Translations under genes and position numbers: made by a program
The notes under the pieces: generated by a model
Databases searched by the model: none
What the model was told of the DNA's origin: nothing
The model's input: the letters and a program-made list of their open reading frames with translations, nothing else
Assembly (NCBI RefSeq): GCF_000150955.2
Contig: NC_011680.1
Location: 723,926 to 787,925 of the forward strand
Source of the DNA: Phaeodactylum tricornutum CCAP 1055/1
Lineage: Eukaryota; Bacillariophyta; Bacillariophyceae; Surirellales; Neidiaceae
Reading direction: 5' to 3'
DNA length: 64,000 nucleotides
Part shown: in pieces, positions 31,243-42,159 of the stretch
Position numbering within the stretch: the first letter of the stretch is position 1
Layout of the letters: each line of letters opens with the position of its first letter

Positions 31243-32889
31243 CGAGCCGCTTCTCTCCGCAGCCCGCTATCTCGCAGTCAAACGGTGACGAAAGCTCGGG
31301 CGTCTGGTTGTCCTTCAATATGTTTCCAAATCCAGCAAGTGCTTGTTGCTGACCACCTGACTGTGAGATAGCTGCGTAAGTAGCTGGCGCTAGGACGATG
31401 ACCCTAACGACGGACTTGAAGTCGAAGAAACGCAAATAGAACTAATTTCACTGGTCGATTCCAGCGCAAGCGGGCAATGTCGCATCTACCGAAACTTTCG
31501 GCAGCAGCAATTCTGGTGTGCAGGGCTCTCCGCCCGTCACAACGTGGTGGTGATCGATGTCCTATTGCGGCCACGATTGATTGGCCAGACTTCAGATGAC
31601 GCGGTTTACTGTTGAAGCATTATGACGTGTCGCACAAGTGGACCTTTATTAATTTTTGTAGGATATACAGAAGACAGCAGACGTGCCTAACTGTAAGAAT
31701 GTGTAAGGTACCTCCGAACAAAGAAATCAACATATAAAGAAAAAATTGTTTTATTTATTGAAAAGAATAGCCGTAGCCGTGAAACCTCTCTCTTATGATT
31801 TTGAATGATCGGAATTTGGATGATTTCCCGAAGGACAGAACATAAATGGCCTGATGGGTACCGCTGAATATCCTTTCTTCGGCCATTCACGTTGACTGTC
31901 CGACATCATAGTTCGGGCACAGAAACCCTTTTCAAGCATCAATTTCTACATAAATAGTCTATCAGTTTGATGAGTGATATGCGGTATAATCGATGTAATG
32001 TAACCGTAAACTACGCTTCGGCCATCAAGACCCGCATCCAATACACGCCGCGATGACACCTTGAGAATACTTTTTACCTTCTTTTTCTCCACATGCTTTT
32101 TATTTCAGTATTTGAGCTGACTGTTAGCTAGTTAGTTGTAAGCTACATCATACTGATCTCACGGCCGCACTTTTGATTGTTCTTTTTCGAGACTCGTAAA
32201 ATATATAGTGCAAGTCAATAGGCGATTTTATCCTGGTATTTATAGTTACTTGCTTCCTCTCTTAGGGTGCGTCCGACTCACTCCCAATGCTGCTTTACTC
32301 CATAGCTCGGTTTCCATAGAGTTTTGTGGCTTCTTCGTTCAAAATGGGGAAATCATAGCGGAATGAATGAGAATGAGCTGTTTGTGAGTTCTCTTCTTGG
32401 CATTTCGAATAATTTAAGCAACAAGCAAAGATCTTTTATTATCCTTGAAGAGCTGGATGGGACACGAGTCCATCTTCGAAAAAAACGCTGTGATTGTGAT
32501 AAGGTCTGCAAGACATATGATTGGCTCGTCAGGTAGGCACAGAAATTCTAGATAAAACCCATGTCCGGTCGCCATAGCTTACAGTTACACGGTTCAAAAT
32601 AGTCACAAAGTTCACGGTGGTTCTCAGTTGCCTTCACCACGTATTGTTGTTACAGGAGAATGTATGTATTGTCGTGACAAGCGGGTAACGTGTACGCTCA
32701 CGTGGTACTGCAAGGCGAAACTGTCTGGCGTACGTCCAACTCACGTGAGAATAATCCTGACTAATGCAAACACAAACTCGTCGTTTTGCTGTAATTATTC
32801 ACAAGCAGTATAAAATACACTTGCCTGTGATTTCCATCATAAGCGCCCATGAATAAGGTTCTTTCGGACTGCCGCAGCACCTAAGAAAG
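31243..32889. other. Long intergenic region, 1.65 kb
   Basis: Divergent spacer between the LRR gene and UDP-GlcNAc pyrophosphorylase. It holds TNACWGTNA copies at 31358, 31688, 32118 and 32579; the last is TTACAGTTA, 303 bp upstream of the next ATG. Frames of 60-70 codons on both strands (for example 32324-32536) show no recognisable protein. The two middle palindromes are far from any start codon. Confidence 0.4.
31358..31366. promoter_or_regulatory. TGACTGTGA palindrome upstream of the LRR gene
   Basis: Member of the TNACWGTNA class, 116 bp before the LRR start codon. Confidence 0.4.
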
Positions 32890-34329
32890 ATGGATCAAAC
32901 CCGCAACGTGTTCACAGACGCAGATGACGAATCGGAAATTCGGTCTCGCTACGTGCAGGCCGGTCAGGAGCATGTGTTCCAACACTACGCCCAATTGTCG
33001 CCGACGGAAAGGACATCTTTTCTGCATCAGCTGCGGGACATTCAGGTTGAAAACGTTGCCATTTTATTGAAGTCAGCCGAATCTATCGACCAAGGAGAGC
33101 CCACCGACGAGACAGCTATTGCGCCTTTTCCTACCAATATTGTTGGTAGATCTACTGATGAGACGCTTGTGCGAGATTCCTACACAACGGGCATGGAAGC
33201 CATTCGAAAGAATCAAGTAGCTACCCTAGTATTAGCCGGAGGTCAAGGAACTAGATTGGGATTTGACGGTCCCAAGGGCATGTACAGTATTGGCCTACCG
33301 AGCGAACGGACACTCTTTGCCATGATGGCGCTGAGGATCCGAAAACTTGCGGCACTAGCCGGTGAGGAAAATGTTGCTTTACCGTTTTATGTCATGACCT
33401 CGCCCCTCAATCACGACGCGACAGTGGCATACTTCCATTCCAAAGAGTATTTTGGGCTGCCGGAGAGTGACGTGTTTTTCTTTCAGCAGGGAACTCTTCC
33501 CTGCCTGACGAAAGACGGTAAGATTATTCTCGAACGAGCAGGGAAAGTAGCCGTCGCTCCCGACGGCAACGGTGGTATATACCCTGCCTTGCAGCGCTCC
33601 GGTGCGCTGCAAGATATGATGACCAGGGGTGTCCGATATCTTCACGTATTTAGCATTGACAATGCCTTGATCAAACCAGCAGATCCGGTCTTTCTCGGAT
33701 ACTGCATCGGACAAGGAGCCGACTGTGGCAACAAGGTTGTGTGGAAGTCGCACGCACATGAAAAAGTTGGAGTTGTGGCGTCTCGAGGCGGGAAGCCTTG
33801 TATCGTGGAATATTCCGAAATCACAACAGAAATGGCGGAGAGCACGGATGATGACGGGCGATTGCTGTTTGGAGCGGGCAACATCTGCAATCACTTTTAT
33901 ACTTTAGACTTTCTGAGAGAGAAGATTCTACCCAACATGGGCAACATGTATCACATTGCGCACAAGAAGATTCCCTTTTATGACGCAGCTACTCAATCCA
34001 CAGTTGCCCCGACCGAAAATAACGGCATCAAGCTGGAGACTTTTATTTTTGACGTCTTTCCCCTTTCCGTGAATATGGCCGTTTTTGAAATTGAACGAAG
34101 CGAAGAATTTTCGCCCGTCAAGAATAAGGCAGGGTCGGAAGCGGACAGTCCAGATACGGCTCGAGCCATGGCTTCCGATCAGGCTAAAAAATGGATCAAA
34201 AATGCTGGTGGTAACTTGATCGGAAAGGTGGATGATGGTGTTTGCGAGATTTCACCACTCACTTCCTATGGCGGAGAAGGATTGGAGCACTATGAAGGTC
34301 AGGATGTTGCCTGTCCGTTTAGCCTATGA
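32890..34329 (+). CDS. UAP1: UDP-N-acetylglucosamine pyrophosphorylase
   Basis: Makes UDP-GlcNAc from UTP and GlcNAc-1-phosphate, feeding chitin, N-glycans and GPI anchors. 479 aa, single exon, close to the eukaryotic norm. Nucleotide loop LAGGQGTRLGFDGPKG is at residues 115-130. Further family blocks are FYVMTSPLNHDATVAYF, FFQQGTLPCL, VAPDGNGGIYPAL, IDNALIKPADPVFLGYC and NICNHFYTLDFL. C-terminal EVERSEEFSPVKN-like block (here EIERSEEFSPVKN) is present. No signal peptide, so cytosolic. Confidence 0.95.
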   Translation: MDQTRNVFTDADDESEIRSRYVQAGQEHVFQHYAQLSPTERTSFLHQLRDIQVENVAILLKSAESIDQGEPTDETAIAPFPTNIVGRSTDETLVRDSYTTGMEAIRKNQVATLVLAGGQGTRLGFDGPKGMYSIGLPSERTLFAMMALRIRKLAALAGEENVALPFYVMTSPLNHDATVAYFHSKEYFGLPESDVFFFQQGTLPCLTKDGKIILERAGKVAVAPDGNGGIYPALQRSGALQDMMTRGVRYLHVFSIDNALIKPADPVFLGYCIGQGADCGNKVVWKSHAHEKVGVVASRGGKPCIVEYSEITTEMAESTDDDGRLLFGAGNICNHFYTLDFLREKILPNMGNMYHIAHKKIPFYDAATQSTVAPTENNGIKLETFIFDVFPLSVNMAVFEIERSEEFSPVKNKAGSEADSPDTARAMASDQAKKWIKNAGGNLIGKVDDGVCEISPLTSYGGEGLEHYEGQDVACPFSL

Positions 34330-34601
34330 CGAAATTTCTACCTTTGCTTGAATGCTAGCTGCCAATGTATCGGAGGTGTAAATTCAAATTGAATTGTATA
34401 AACGTTGGACAACCATGTTCCTGTCGAACCATGGATCGTTTCAAAACATGTTGATTCTATTGCATTGTATTAACTGCAAGAAAAACACAAACACAACAAA
34501 TGCAATTTATTAGTCCCCGGAGTTGATGTATAAATGGACGAGGGGACGACGTAGGAAACCTGAGCGCCCAATGAGGGAGAATGAAAGGGAAATTGTGATC
34601 A

Positions 34602-34865
34602 TTATATGTCGGCATGATACGTTGGGTCTTTCATTAGCCTCGTCAGATGCTCGGCTTGTATCATAACAGTATCAAGATTGGTATCGGCCAACCGAATACA
34701 GAACTGGATTTCGTCTGGGTCTGTCAGGCTCTTGTTGGATCGAAACTCGGTGCGTGTCTTTTTCACGACAAACTTTCTCCGATTGGGCGTCGGCATCTTT
34801 TCGGCGCCTCTCAAGAGCTGGCGATACAGAGACAAGGCTTTCGCTCGGGTGGCAGGTACGACCAT
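34602..34865 (-). CDS. LYR-motif (LYRM) protein
   Basis: 87-residue Complex1_LYR protein. It has the LYR tripeptide in AKALSLYRQLLRGAEK and a later basic segment with Phe (RRKFVVKKTRTEFRSNKSL). Such proteins bind the acyl-carrier protein and assist mitochondrial respiratory complex or Fe-S assembly. Which LYRM member this is cannot be told. The start MVVPATRAK is the first ATG; the frame is open further upstream without one. Convergent with UAP1. Confidence 0.75.
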   Translation of the reverse strand: MVVPATRAKALSLYRQLLRGAEKMPTPNRRKFVVKKTRTEFRSNKSLTDPDEIQFCIRLADTNLDTVMIQAEHLTRLMKDPTYHADI

Positions 34866-35592
34866 GAGTCTATGATATTGTGTGAAGTACCAAAGGTGGC
34901 AGGGACTTTCGTATTCGCAAAAGAGTTTCACACGTCAACGTTTTGTGGAGATTGTCATGTTGGAAGCCGGGCGTGAGATTCTTCGCTTTTTCGTCCGTCC
35001 ACGACAACCCGAAGTAATATAAAGCGAGCGTATAGAATACAGACGCACACAGTCAAAAGCAGCCTATTTTATGGGATTTCCTCTCTTCTCCGAAGTCGTA
35101 CGACACCCAGACCGAGACTCAACGACTGACAAGAACACCTTTCGTCGATACCTCGTCATGTTTTATTGGCTTGTATTCATCTCTCATGTTTCTTCTATAT
35201 ATACAAATGTCGACTTGCAATGTCTAAAGCCTGTCCCTCCAACATATGCTGGAAATGTGACAAAATCCTCGAGCCACACCTTTGACTGTGAGAGCAAAAA
35301 ATGTGTGGCAATTGGTCGCGATGGCAGGGGCAGCCTACTCTTGTCGGCTATCCCCTTAACTGGACACCATTGGAAGGCATTCGAAGTACTCGAGTGCGGT
35401 GACTTTTCAACAATCAAGTGCACTTGCTGGACTTAGTGCTATCGAGTTGTCTGAAGGTGAGTTTGGAGGAATGATGCAAAACCAAAATGACGAAATTTGG
35501 TCTTCTCTTCCAACGGCCTGAGATGCTCACAAATTGCAAGTCCCACCTTTTTTCAGCCGAACTCCCTTTACAGTTAATACGTCTACCCCATA
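34866..35592. promoter_or_regulatory. Divergent spacer, LYR protein and NAA15
   Basis: 727 bp. Contains TTACAGTTA at 35568-35576, 17 bp before the NAA15 ATG, TGACTGTGA at 35283-35291, and a TATATATA stretch near 35197. A short cysteine-rich frame is listed separately with low confidence. Confidence 0.4.
35158..35436 (+). CDS. Possible small secreted cysteine-rich protein (doubtful)
   Basis: A 92-codon frame starting MFYWLVFISHVSSIYTN, which looks like a short signal peptide. Six cysteines follow. No homologue was recognised, and the frame overlaps what should be the NAA15 promoter, so it may be chance. Confidence 0.2.
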   Translation: MFYWLVFISHVSSIYTNVDLQCLKPVPPTYAGNVTKSSSHTFDCESKKCVAIGRDGRGSLLLSAIPLTGHHWKAFEVLECGDFSTIKCTCWT

Positions 35593-38425
35593 ATGACGCA
35601 AATTATCGACGATAATCCACAGGCGGGGTCCGGTCGTCCGCTGCCCAAAAAGGAGGCTGATCTTTTCAGGGGTGTCGTCAAACACTACGAAATGAAACAG
35701 TACAAAAAGGCGATTAAGCAAGCCGATGCCGTACTTAAGAAGTTCCCCAAACATGGAGAAACCCTAGCTATGAAGGGACTGACGCTGAACTATATGTCGA
35801 AACGTGAAGAAGCCCATGCTCTAGTCAAAGAGGCGTTGGCGCATGATATGCGGTATGTTTATCTGCTTTTTCGATGCCGTGGCAGCTTTGGCAAGACGCC
35901 TGGATCGATTCTCACAACGCTGTCGTGTCGTCTTTTTCGATCAGATCACACGTGTGCTGGCACGTTTATGGTTTGCTGTATCGTTCCGATCGGAAATACA
36001 ACGAAGCGATCAAAGCTTATAAGCAGGCTTTACGGATCGACATGGAAAACTTACAGATCCTCAGGGATTTGTCCATGCTACAGATCCAAATGCGTGACTT
36101 GGACGGCTTCGCCGCCTCCCGCAACACGCTTTTGAGTCTCAAACCCAACGCAAAGATCAACTGGATGGCCTTCGCTATGGCTCGTCACATGACTGGAGAC
36201 TTGGAAGGGGCAGTCAAGGTGATTGATATTTATCTCGGCACTTTGTCCGAAGGATCTGCGGAGCTTGGGCGGTGTTATGAGTCTAGCGAACTTGCTCTGT
36301 ACCGAAATAGTATTTTGGCCGAAATTCCAAACAATTACAAGGCGGCATTGGACCACTTAGTAGTGTGCGAGAATATCGTTTTGGATCGCGGTGCCTGGTT
36401 GATGCGACGGGCCGAGTACCAGCTCAAGCTCCATGACTTTTCTGGAGCACGAAATACGGTGTTGGATATGTTCGAACGCGGTATGACGGAAGACCATCGG
36501 ATCCATTCTCTCTATATGTGTGCACTACTTGAGCTGACCGACGACAGCATCTGCGACGAAGCGCTGCGACTTTCGGGAACTCGTACTTTGGCGACCATGA
36601 AACCGTTGACGATAGACGAGAAGGATATGATTCGCAAAGTATATGAAACACAACTATTGCCGAGATTTCCTACATCCCATGCTGTGCAAAGAATACCCAT
36701 GGCAATCCTAGAAGGCGATGATCTCCGGCACGTTTTGGATCAGCGTTGCAGAAAGGAACTATCGAAGGGTGTACCTTCACTATGTTCAGAGCTACAGTCG
36801 TTCTTACTTCTCGAAGTGAACGGGCGCTACACCAGACCAACTGATCCGGTGGATATCAAAGCGCATCCAGTTTATAGGATGATTGTGAAAATGATTGATG
36901 GGTATGCTGAATGTCTCGCTACGACTTCAAAGTTTTCTTCCAACGATGAATACGACGAACCGCCATCAACCCTGCTGTGGACTTGGTTCCTGCGGGCTGG
37001 ACTTCACGAAATCGCTGGGGAGTACTCAGACGGCATAACTCTTTCGGAAAAATGCTTGGAGCACACACCGACGGCTGTTGATGTTTACGAGTTGAAAGCG
37101 CGACTTCTAAAAAGTGGAGGTGATATCAAGGCGGCTGTAGAATGCCTAGACAAGGGACGGGAATTGGACCGTCAAGATCGTTACATCAACAACCAGACAA
37201 CCAAGTACATGTTGCAAGCAGGCATGGAAGAGGAGGCATTGAAACGAATTTCTTTGTTCACGCGAGACGAAGGTCAACCAGAAAAGCAGCTGTTTGACAT
37301 GCAATGCTCGTGGTATGAGCTTGAGCTAGCAGCTTGTCTTGCGCAAAAGAAGGAATGGGGTCGAAGCTTGAAGAAATACAGTAAGTTGAATATTAACTAC
37401 CATTCGTGCGTTTCTGGAAGGAAGAGTCTCACGTCATTGTTTTTTCCTTTCCAGGCGCTGTCGTTAAGCACTTTGACGATATCAACGAGGACCAGTTTGA
37501 TTTTCACGCGTATTGCTTACGGAAAGTTACCTTGCGCTCATACGTGAGTGTTTTGCGCTTCGAAGACCGAGTGTACGGCGAGGACTATTACTGTGCAGCA
37601 GCTTCCGGGATCGTTCGAATTTACCTGAACCTGTTTGATAACCCTTTGGAGGACGATACGGCTGAACCTGACTATACAAAAATGTCCGCCGCCGAGCGCA
37701 AGAAGGCAAAAGCTGTTGCTCGAAAGAAGAAGAAAACCGCCGAGAAGAAAGAAGCAGACAAAATCGAGGCTGAGAACAACAGTAAGAATGCAAAAGGCGG
37801 TTCAACACAATTAATAGATGAGGATCCGTTCGGCAAGGAATTTTTGAACAAGGATGTGCTTGACGAGGCAAGGAAGTTCTCCGCTACACTAGCACGCTAC
37901 GCTCCCAAGCGACTGGAAAGCTGGATTTTACAATACGACGTGGCGATTCGAAGGAAAAAGGTTCTGATGGCTCTGCAAGCTCTCTACAAAGCGCGGGCTA
38001 TTGATCCCGACAGTAGCGAGCTCTTCACCAGGATTGTAGATTTCGCTGGTAAGAAAGAGAGCTTCAACGAGTTGAGGGGCCCTACTCGCACAGTGTTGGA
38101 CGATGCTCTGCCGACACTTTTGGACAATCACTCGGTGGAAGACTTTGTTGAATCCGCAGCCACCATGGTTCGAAAAAGTTCAACCATTGCGTTGCCCTTC
38201 CGCACAGCAGTTGCCCAGGCGTTGGTGGGGACGAAAGCTGGATCAGCTGCCGATGCCGCTGCTTTGATTACGACAGGAGGAATGGATTCAAAACTTGTTA
38301 CCGTGCAAACGTGTCTCGATGCCCATGCGGCTTTAAAGACGTTCGGCGCAGAGGCTGCAGCGGCGAAGAATGACTGGGCAACAGCAATTCAACAACGTTT
38401 CCCTCTTTTACCGGCACTGGAGTAA
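35593..38425 (+). CDS. NAA15: NatA N-terminal acetyltransferase auxiliary subunit NAA15
   Basis: TPR scaffold that anchors the NAA10 catalytic subunit to the ribosome for co-translational N-terminal acetylation. Exons 35593-35852, 35945-37380 and 37455-38425, 888 aa against 866 in human. Joins are phase 2 and phase 1 and restore HDMRSHVCWHVYGLLYRSD and KYSAVVKHFDDINEDQFDFH. The TPR array runs throughout, with LQILRDLSMLQIQMRDL strongly conserved. A lysine-rich segment near residue 610 (AAERKKAKAVARKKKKT) matches the NAA15 basic linker. TTACAGTTA is just upstream of the start. Convergent with AK6, 83 bp apart. Confidence 0.93.
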
Positions 38426-38508
38426 CGCAAGATTGCTAGTGGTTTGATTTTTATTCTACATTTCAGACTACTTTACATCGCGGGGGGTTTGGGCGGTTTG
38501 TACACTCT

Positions 38509-39220
38509 CTAGGTTTCAACCGTCTCGTGGTCAGTAATCCATTGCTGACTCCAGAGTCGGACTCGTTCAATATTGCTTTCCATTTCTTCCAGTGTATTAG
38601 ATGGTACTTCATGCACAATCAGTGGATCGTATGATTCGCGAGCTTCGTCTAAAATAACTTGCATGATCTCCGATTCCATGTTCTCGGCCCGTTTCTTTTC
38701 CGAATACGCTCGTGTGGTGAGGCGATCGAAGAGAACTTCGGTACGAGCACGCAGTACCAGTACCAAGTCGAACCAACGCTCGGGAAATATTTCGCAAACG
38801 TGGAAATCGACAACCACGCCCACGCCTTCTTGTTCGGCTTCTTCCAGGATGTTTTCCAGCAAGTCGATTAGTTTGTCTTCGTCCAAAATATTGGTATCCA
38901 GTTCCTCGTCGCGTCCTTCGTAGAGCTTGTGTTCTTTCGCCAAGTCTCCCGGACTCACGTGTTTCATGCCCAAGCGTTCCTGAAAATGGCGCGACGTTCC
39001 ACAGTGAGTGCGCGAAGAATAGTTGCCGATGATGCAGTTGCCCATGGTTGTGTTCGTCGCCGCTGCCATCGCGTCACACGTCACCAAGGACAGAGTGTGT
39101 GTTACCAATGTCGCTTACCGCCAGTAAGGAGGCCGTGGCCGTCTTTCCCGTCCCGGGCGTTCCCGTTATCAGAACATTTGGTCGCTTTCGTTTGTGTTCC
39201 ACCACGTTATCGTCACTCAT
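38509..39220 (-). CDS. AK6: Adenylate kinase isoenzyme 6 (FAP7/hCINAP)
   Basis: Nuclear adenylate kinase/ATPase needed for late 18S rRNA processing. Exons 39220-39119 and 38979-38509, 190 aa. P-loop ITGTPGTGKT ends exon 1; exon 2 resumes phase 0 with ERLGMKHVSPGDLAKE. Family blocks are YEGRDEELDTNILDEDK, VVVDFHVCEIFPERWFD, VLRARTEVLFDRLTTRAY and a tail with W..QWI.DHE. The intron is 139 nt with a GTAAGC donor. The N-terminus has a basic leader HKRKRPN. Confidence 0.92.
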
Positions 39221-40127
39221 GATCGATGACGGTGATGTTGTGGTGTGGATAGGTGTGGATAGGTACCGACAGGTACAGCTACGGCTAGAGCAGGGTACAG
39301 TTAGTATAAGCGCACGCAACGCAATTCCTTCCCATGGCGTTTGATTTGCAGTTACCGTTATTTGCTTGGTGCGAACGGGGTAACGAACAAGGGAACCCTG
39401 GTTTGAGAAGCGACACCGGTCTCTCCAGGAGAGAGATCTTGCAGCTACCATTCTAATACTGTTGGTTTTCTGACGAACGTTCAGGTGACAGACAGACGAC
39501 GTTATCCTGCACCAGTGCACCTCTCTAGAGCTAGCTAGTAGAATAGGTAGTGTGTACTTACAGTTACTGTTTCGCTGTCAGTTTCTAGCTAGCTATCGCC
39601 CGCACTACGGCATTGGCCGGGAAAGGCTCCGTTTGGGGAACCGGGTTATCCATCCACCAACACCGTCCGCTGGTCAATCCGTTGAAAGCGAACAGCGAGA
39701 AAAGTCACCGGTAGTTTGAGAGTAGCTCGTCCGGACGACTCACAGTCAAGCAAACCACAAACCTATGCTTACTTTACCTCCACGTGTTGATGGCCTCGCG
39801 ACCCCCGACCTTTCGCTCTGTATTTCGCGGACTCTCCCAGTGAAGGCGGTTTACTGTTAGAAATGCGTGTGACTGTGAACGCTTGCAATTGAATTGGGTT
39901 TTTACTTTTCGGGTGTTGGGGTCCTTCGACCTTTCCAGGCTATCGTCCAACACTACACGAACACAAACACTGTATCGCACTGTACTGCACTGTATTTCAC
40001 TGCACCGCACGATCGACTTCTGAAGTGTCTTCTGCCCAGGTTGCGCTTTTTGCACATTGACAAGGATCTACACCAATTGTCCTTTGTCGAGCCGAAGCAG
40101 TCTCACCTATCCGTACTCCAAGCCATC
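39221..40127. promoter_or_regulatory. Divergent AK6/ANTH promoter with four TNACWGTNA copies
   Basis: 907 bp. Palindromes TTACAGTTA (39558), TCACAGTCA (39740), TTACTGTTA (39851) and TGACTGTGA (39870) cluster here. The last two lie about 250-280 bp before the ANTH-protein ATG. No other gene was found. Confidence 0.5.
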
Positions 40128-41942
40128 ATGCGGTTTCTACCAGCAACGCTTGTGGCCGTTGTGGCCATGGCAACGACGTTATTGGATGCGGGCGTCCTGT
40201 TCGCAGTGCAAGCGAAAAAGCCTAGCCGGACTCCACGACCCAGTGGGCGGCGTCCGGGTACCGCGGGGGGTGTCAGCGGTAGTCGTAGTAGCAGTAGTCG
40301 CCAAGCTCCGGTTTCTCGTAGACGAGTTCTGGAGGAAGAAGACGACGTGGAAGAGGAAGAGGACGATCTGGGTTTTTCAATGGATCTGGAAGAAGAGGAA
40401 GAAGACGGTGTTTACGGGGACGAGGAAGAACAGGAATTGGCTCCCCCTACTCGGAGATCGGCTTCATCGAGACGTCCTCCTCCCGCGTCGTCGCGGAATG
40501 CGAGGGCTCCGCCTTCCAGGAAACGTCCTTCGCGTCCGACCCGTGTGATTGAGGAAGAAGACGAATATGACGACGAGTATACGCGTCCTCGGTCACGGGG
40601 TCCGGCCAAACCGACCAAGCGAGGAACTCCCCCGTCATCGCGTCGTGGGCCTCCCCCGAGATCTGGCCGAGGAGGTCGCCCCGCTGGTAGACCAGGATCG
40701 GTCGTACCTTACGGAAAACAAAGTCCCGGGGCTGCGGCAACGTTCACCAAGGGTATTACTGCCTTTCGGAACTCGCTCCCCGATCCGTCTGCTGTGCGGG
40801 AAGCGGTGGGATCGTCACTAAGCGTGGCTCGCCAAACGACTTCGGGTCTCACGGCAAACATTTACCGGGAAGTCAAAGGACTCACCAGTTCGGAGCTTGA
40901 ACAAGTCATGCTCAAGGCAACGCGACCGGATGACACCCCCGTTAAGGGAAAGCACGTCGAACGTCTAGTTGGCGTCACCTACCAGATTAGTCCACGCTAC
41001 GATATCTACGATGCCGTCCTCCGCAAGCTATGGGGCAAAATGGCCGAAAAAGACTGGCGCACGACCATCAAGTCACTCTATATTCTGCATCGCTTTTCTG
41101 CGGATGGCGCTCCCGAGCACGCCGCCGCACTCAAAGCACGCCTGCGCGAACTCCGACGCACCCGCGATCCCAAGCGAAAAGACAAGTACTTCAACTCCAA
41201 ACAGCTCTTGGCCGGCGAATCGAATCCGGAAAATATCAAGTTTCGGGCCTTCATGTCCCGCTACGCACATTACGTCTTGCTGCGCGCGCAGTGTTTCGGA
41301 GGGCTCTTTGACGAAATCTCCCAGGAACCTAAACTAGATAAAAAGAAGCCCCCTAAGGCCATTACGACAACGTCGCTCCGGTCGGAGCATTTGGAAGCTG
41401 CCGCTATGTTGCTGAAGGCCGGTGTTGCTTGCCAACTGAAGGAAGACGAGGCGTGCGAAAACACGGCGATCGCCGCCGAGCGGGTGGCTTCGGATTTAAT
41501 CGGGTTGACCACTTCGGTTGCCATTGCCTTGAACCGTGCTCTCAAGTCGTCCGACCTCAAGGGAGGGGACCCCGAATTGTTGAAAAAGTGGTGTGAGTTC
41601 TACAGCGAAGAGCTATTGCCGCAAACACGGGCCATGGTGAAAAAGACTTCGAGTAAACTGGACGCCTACGGTCTGTTCCTGCCTTCCCGCATGGGCGCTT
41701 CCTTGTCTCCAGAGATGTTGCAAAAGGGACTCAATTTGGAAGGCAAGTCGTTGGAGCCGGACGAAGCCACCGAAGTGGAAGACGAACCCGTGGTAGCCAC
41801 GGAGAGTCGGGAAGATATGGATGCTACAGATGAACCCGAGGCCCGCGACGAGGAAGCAGCGGACGAGGTGGTCGAGGAAGAGGCGGAATTTGACGATGAA
41901 TACGAGTACGAAGAGGAAGAGTACTACGACGAAGAGGAGTAA
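40128..41942 (+). CDS. ANTH/ENTH-domain protein with secretory (bipartite-like) presequence
   Basis: 604 aa, single exon. The first 29 residues form a clear signal peptide (MRFLPATLVAVVAMATTLLD... ending AVQA). An acid-free Arg/Ser/Pro segment of about 35 residues follows, resembling a transit peptide. Then come acidic and basic low-complexity stretches. From about residue 230 an ANTH-like fold begins: ELEQVMLKATRPDDTPVKGK, then YDAVLRKLWGKM, DWRTTIKSLYILHRFSADG and MSRYAHYVLLRAQCFGG. The end is a run of Glu, Asp and Tyr. ANTH proteins normally sit in the cytosol as clathrin adaptors. Here the presequence predicts entry into the secretory route. Lacking Phe at +1, it fits the periplastidal compartment of the complex plastid. 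Location is inference. Confidence 0.8.
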   Translation: MRFLPATLVAVVAMATTLLDAGVLFAVQAKKPSRTPRPSGRRPGTAGGVSGSRSSSSRQAPVSRRRVLEEEDDVEEEEDDLGFSMDLEEEEEDGVYGDEEEQELAPPTRRSASSRRPPPASSRNARAPPSRKRPSRPTRVIEEEDEYDDEYTRPRSRGPAKPTKRGTPPSSRRGPPPRSGRGGRPAGRPGSVVPYGKQSPGAAATFTKGITAFRNSLPDPSAVREAVGSSLSVARQTTSGLTANIYREVKGLTSSELEQVMLKATRPDDTPVKGKHVERLVGVTYQISPRYDIYDAVLRKLWGKMAEKDWRTTIKSLYILHRFSADGAPEHAAALKARLRELRRTRDPKRKDKYFNSKQLLAGESNPENIKFRAFMSRYAHYVLLRAQCFGGLFDEISQEPKLDKKKPPKAITTTSLRSEHLEAAAMLLKAGVACQLKEDEACENTAIAAERVASDLIGLTTSVAIALNRALKSSDLKGGDPELLKKWCEFYSEELLPQTRAMVKKTSSKLDAYGLFLPSRMGASLSPEMLQKGLNLEGKSLEPDEATEVEDEPVVATESREDMDATDEPEARDEEAADEVVEEEAEFDDEYEYEEEEYYDEEE

Positions 41943-42159
41943 GCTTTTAATCAACTCGCGATGTGAAAACAACGATGTAGATTTGGTCTGGAGTCAAACT
42001 GCCACATTTTCTTGTAGAGTCTGAGGTAGTGTAGTCGGGATCGGAGTTTGCAAGTTGAGTCATTGGGTGGCTCTGAAAGTCTTGAATGTGAGCATGTTTG
42101 GATTCGTCCGTCTGTTTCACTAAATTCATTTACACGCAAAAGATAAGCATATTCCGTCG

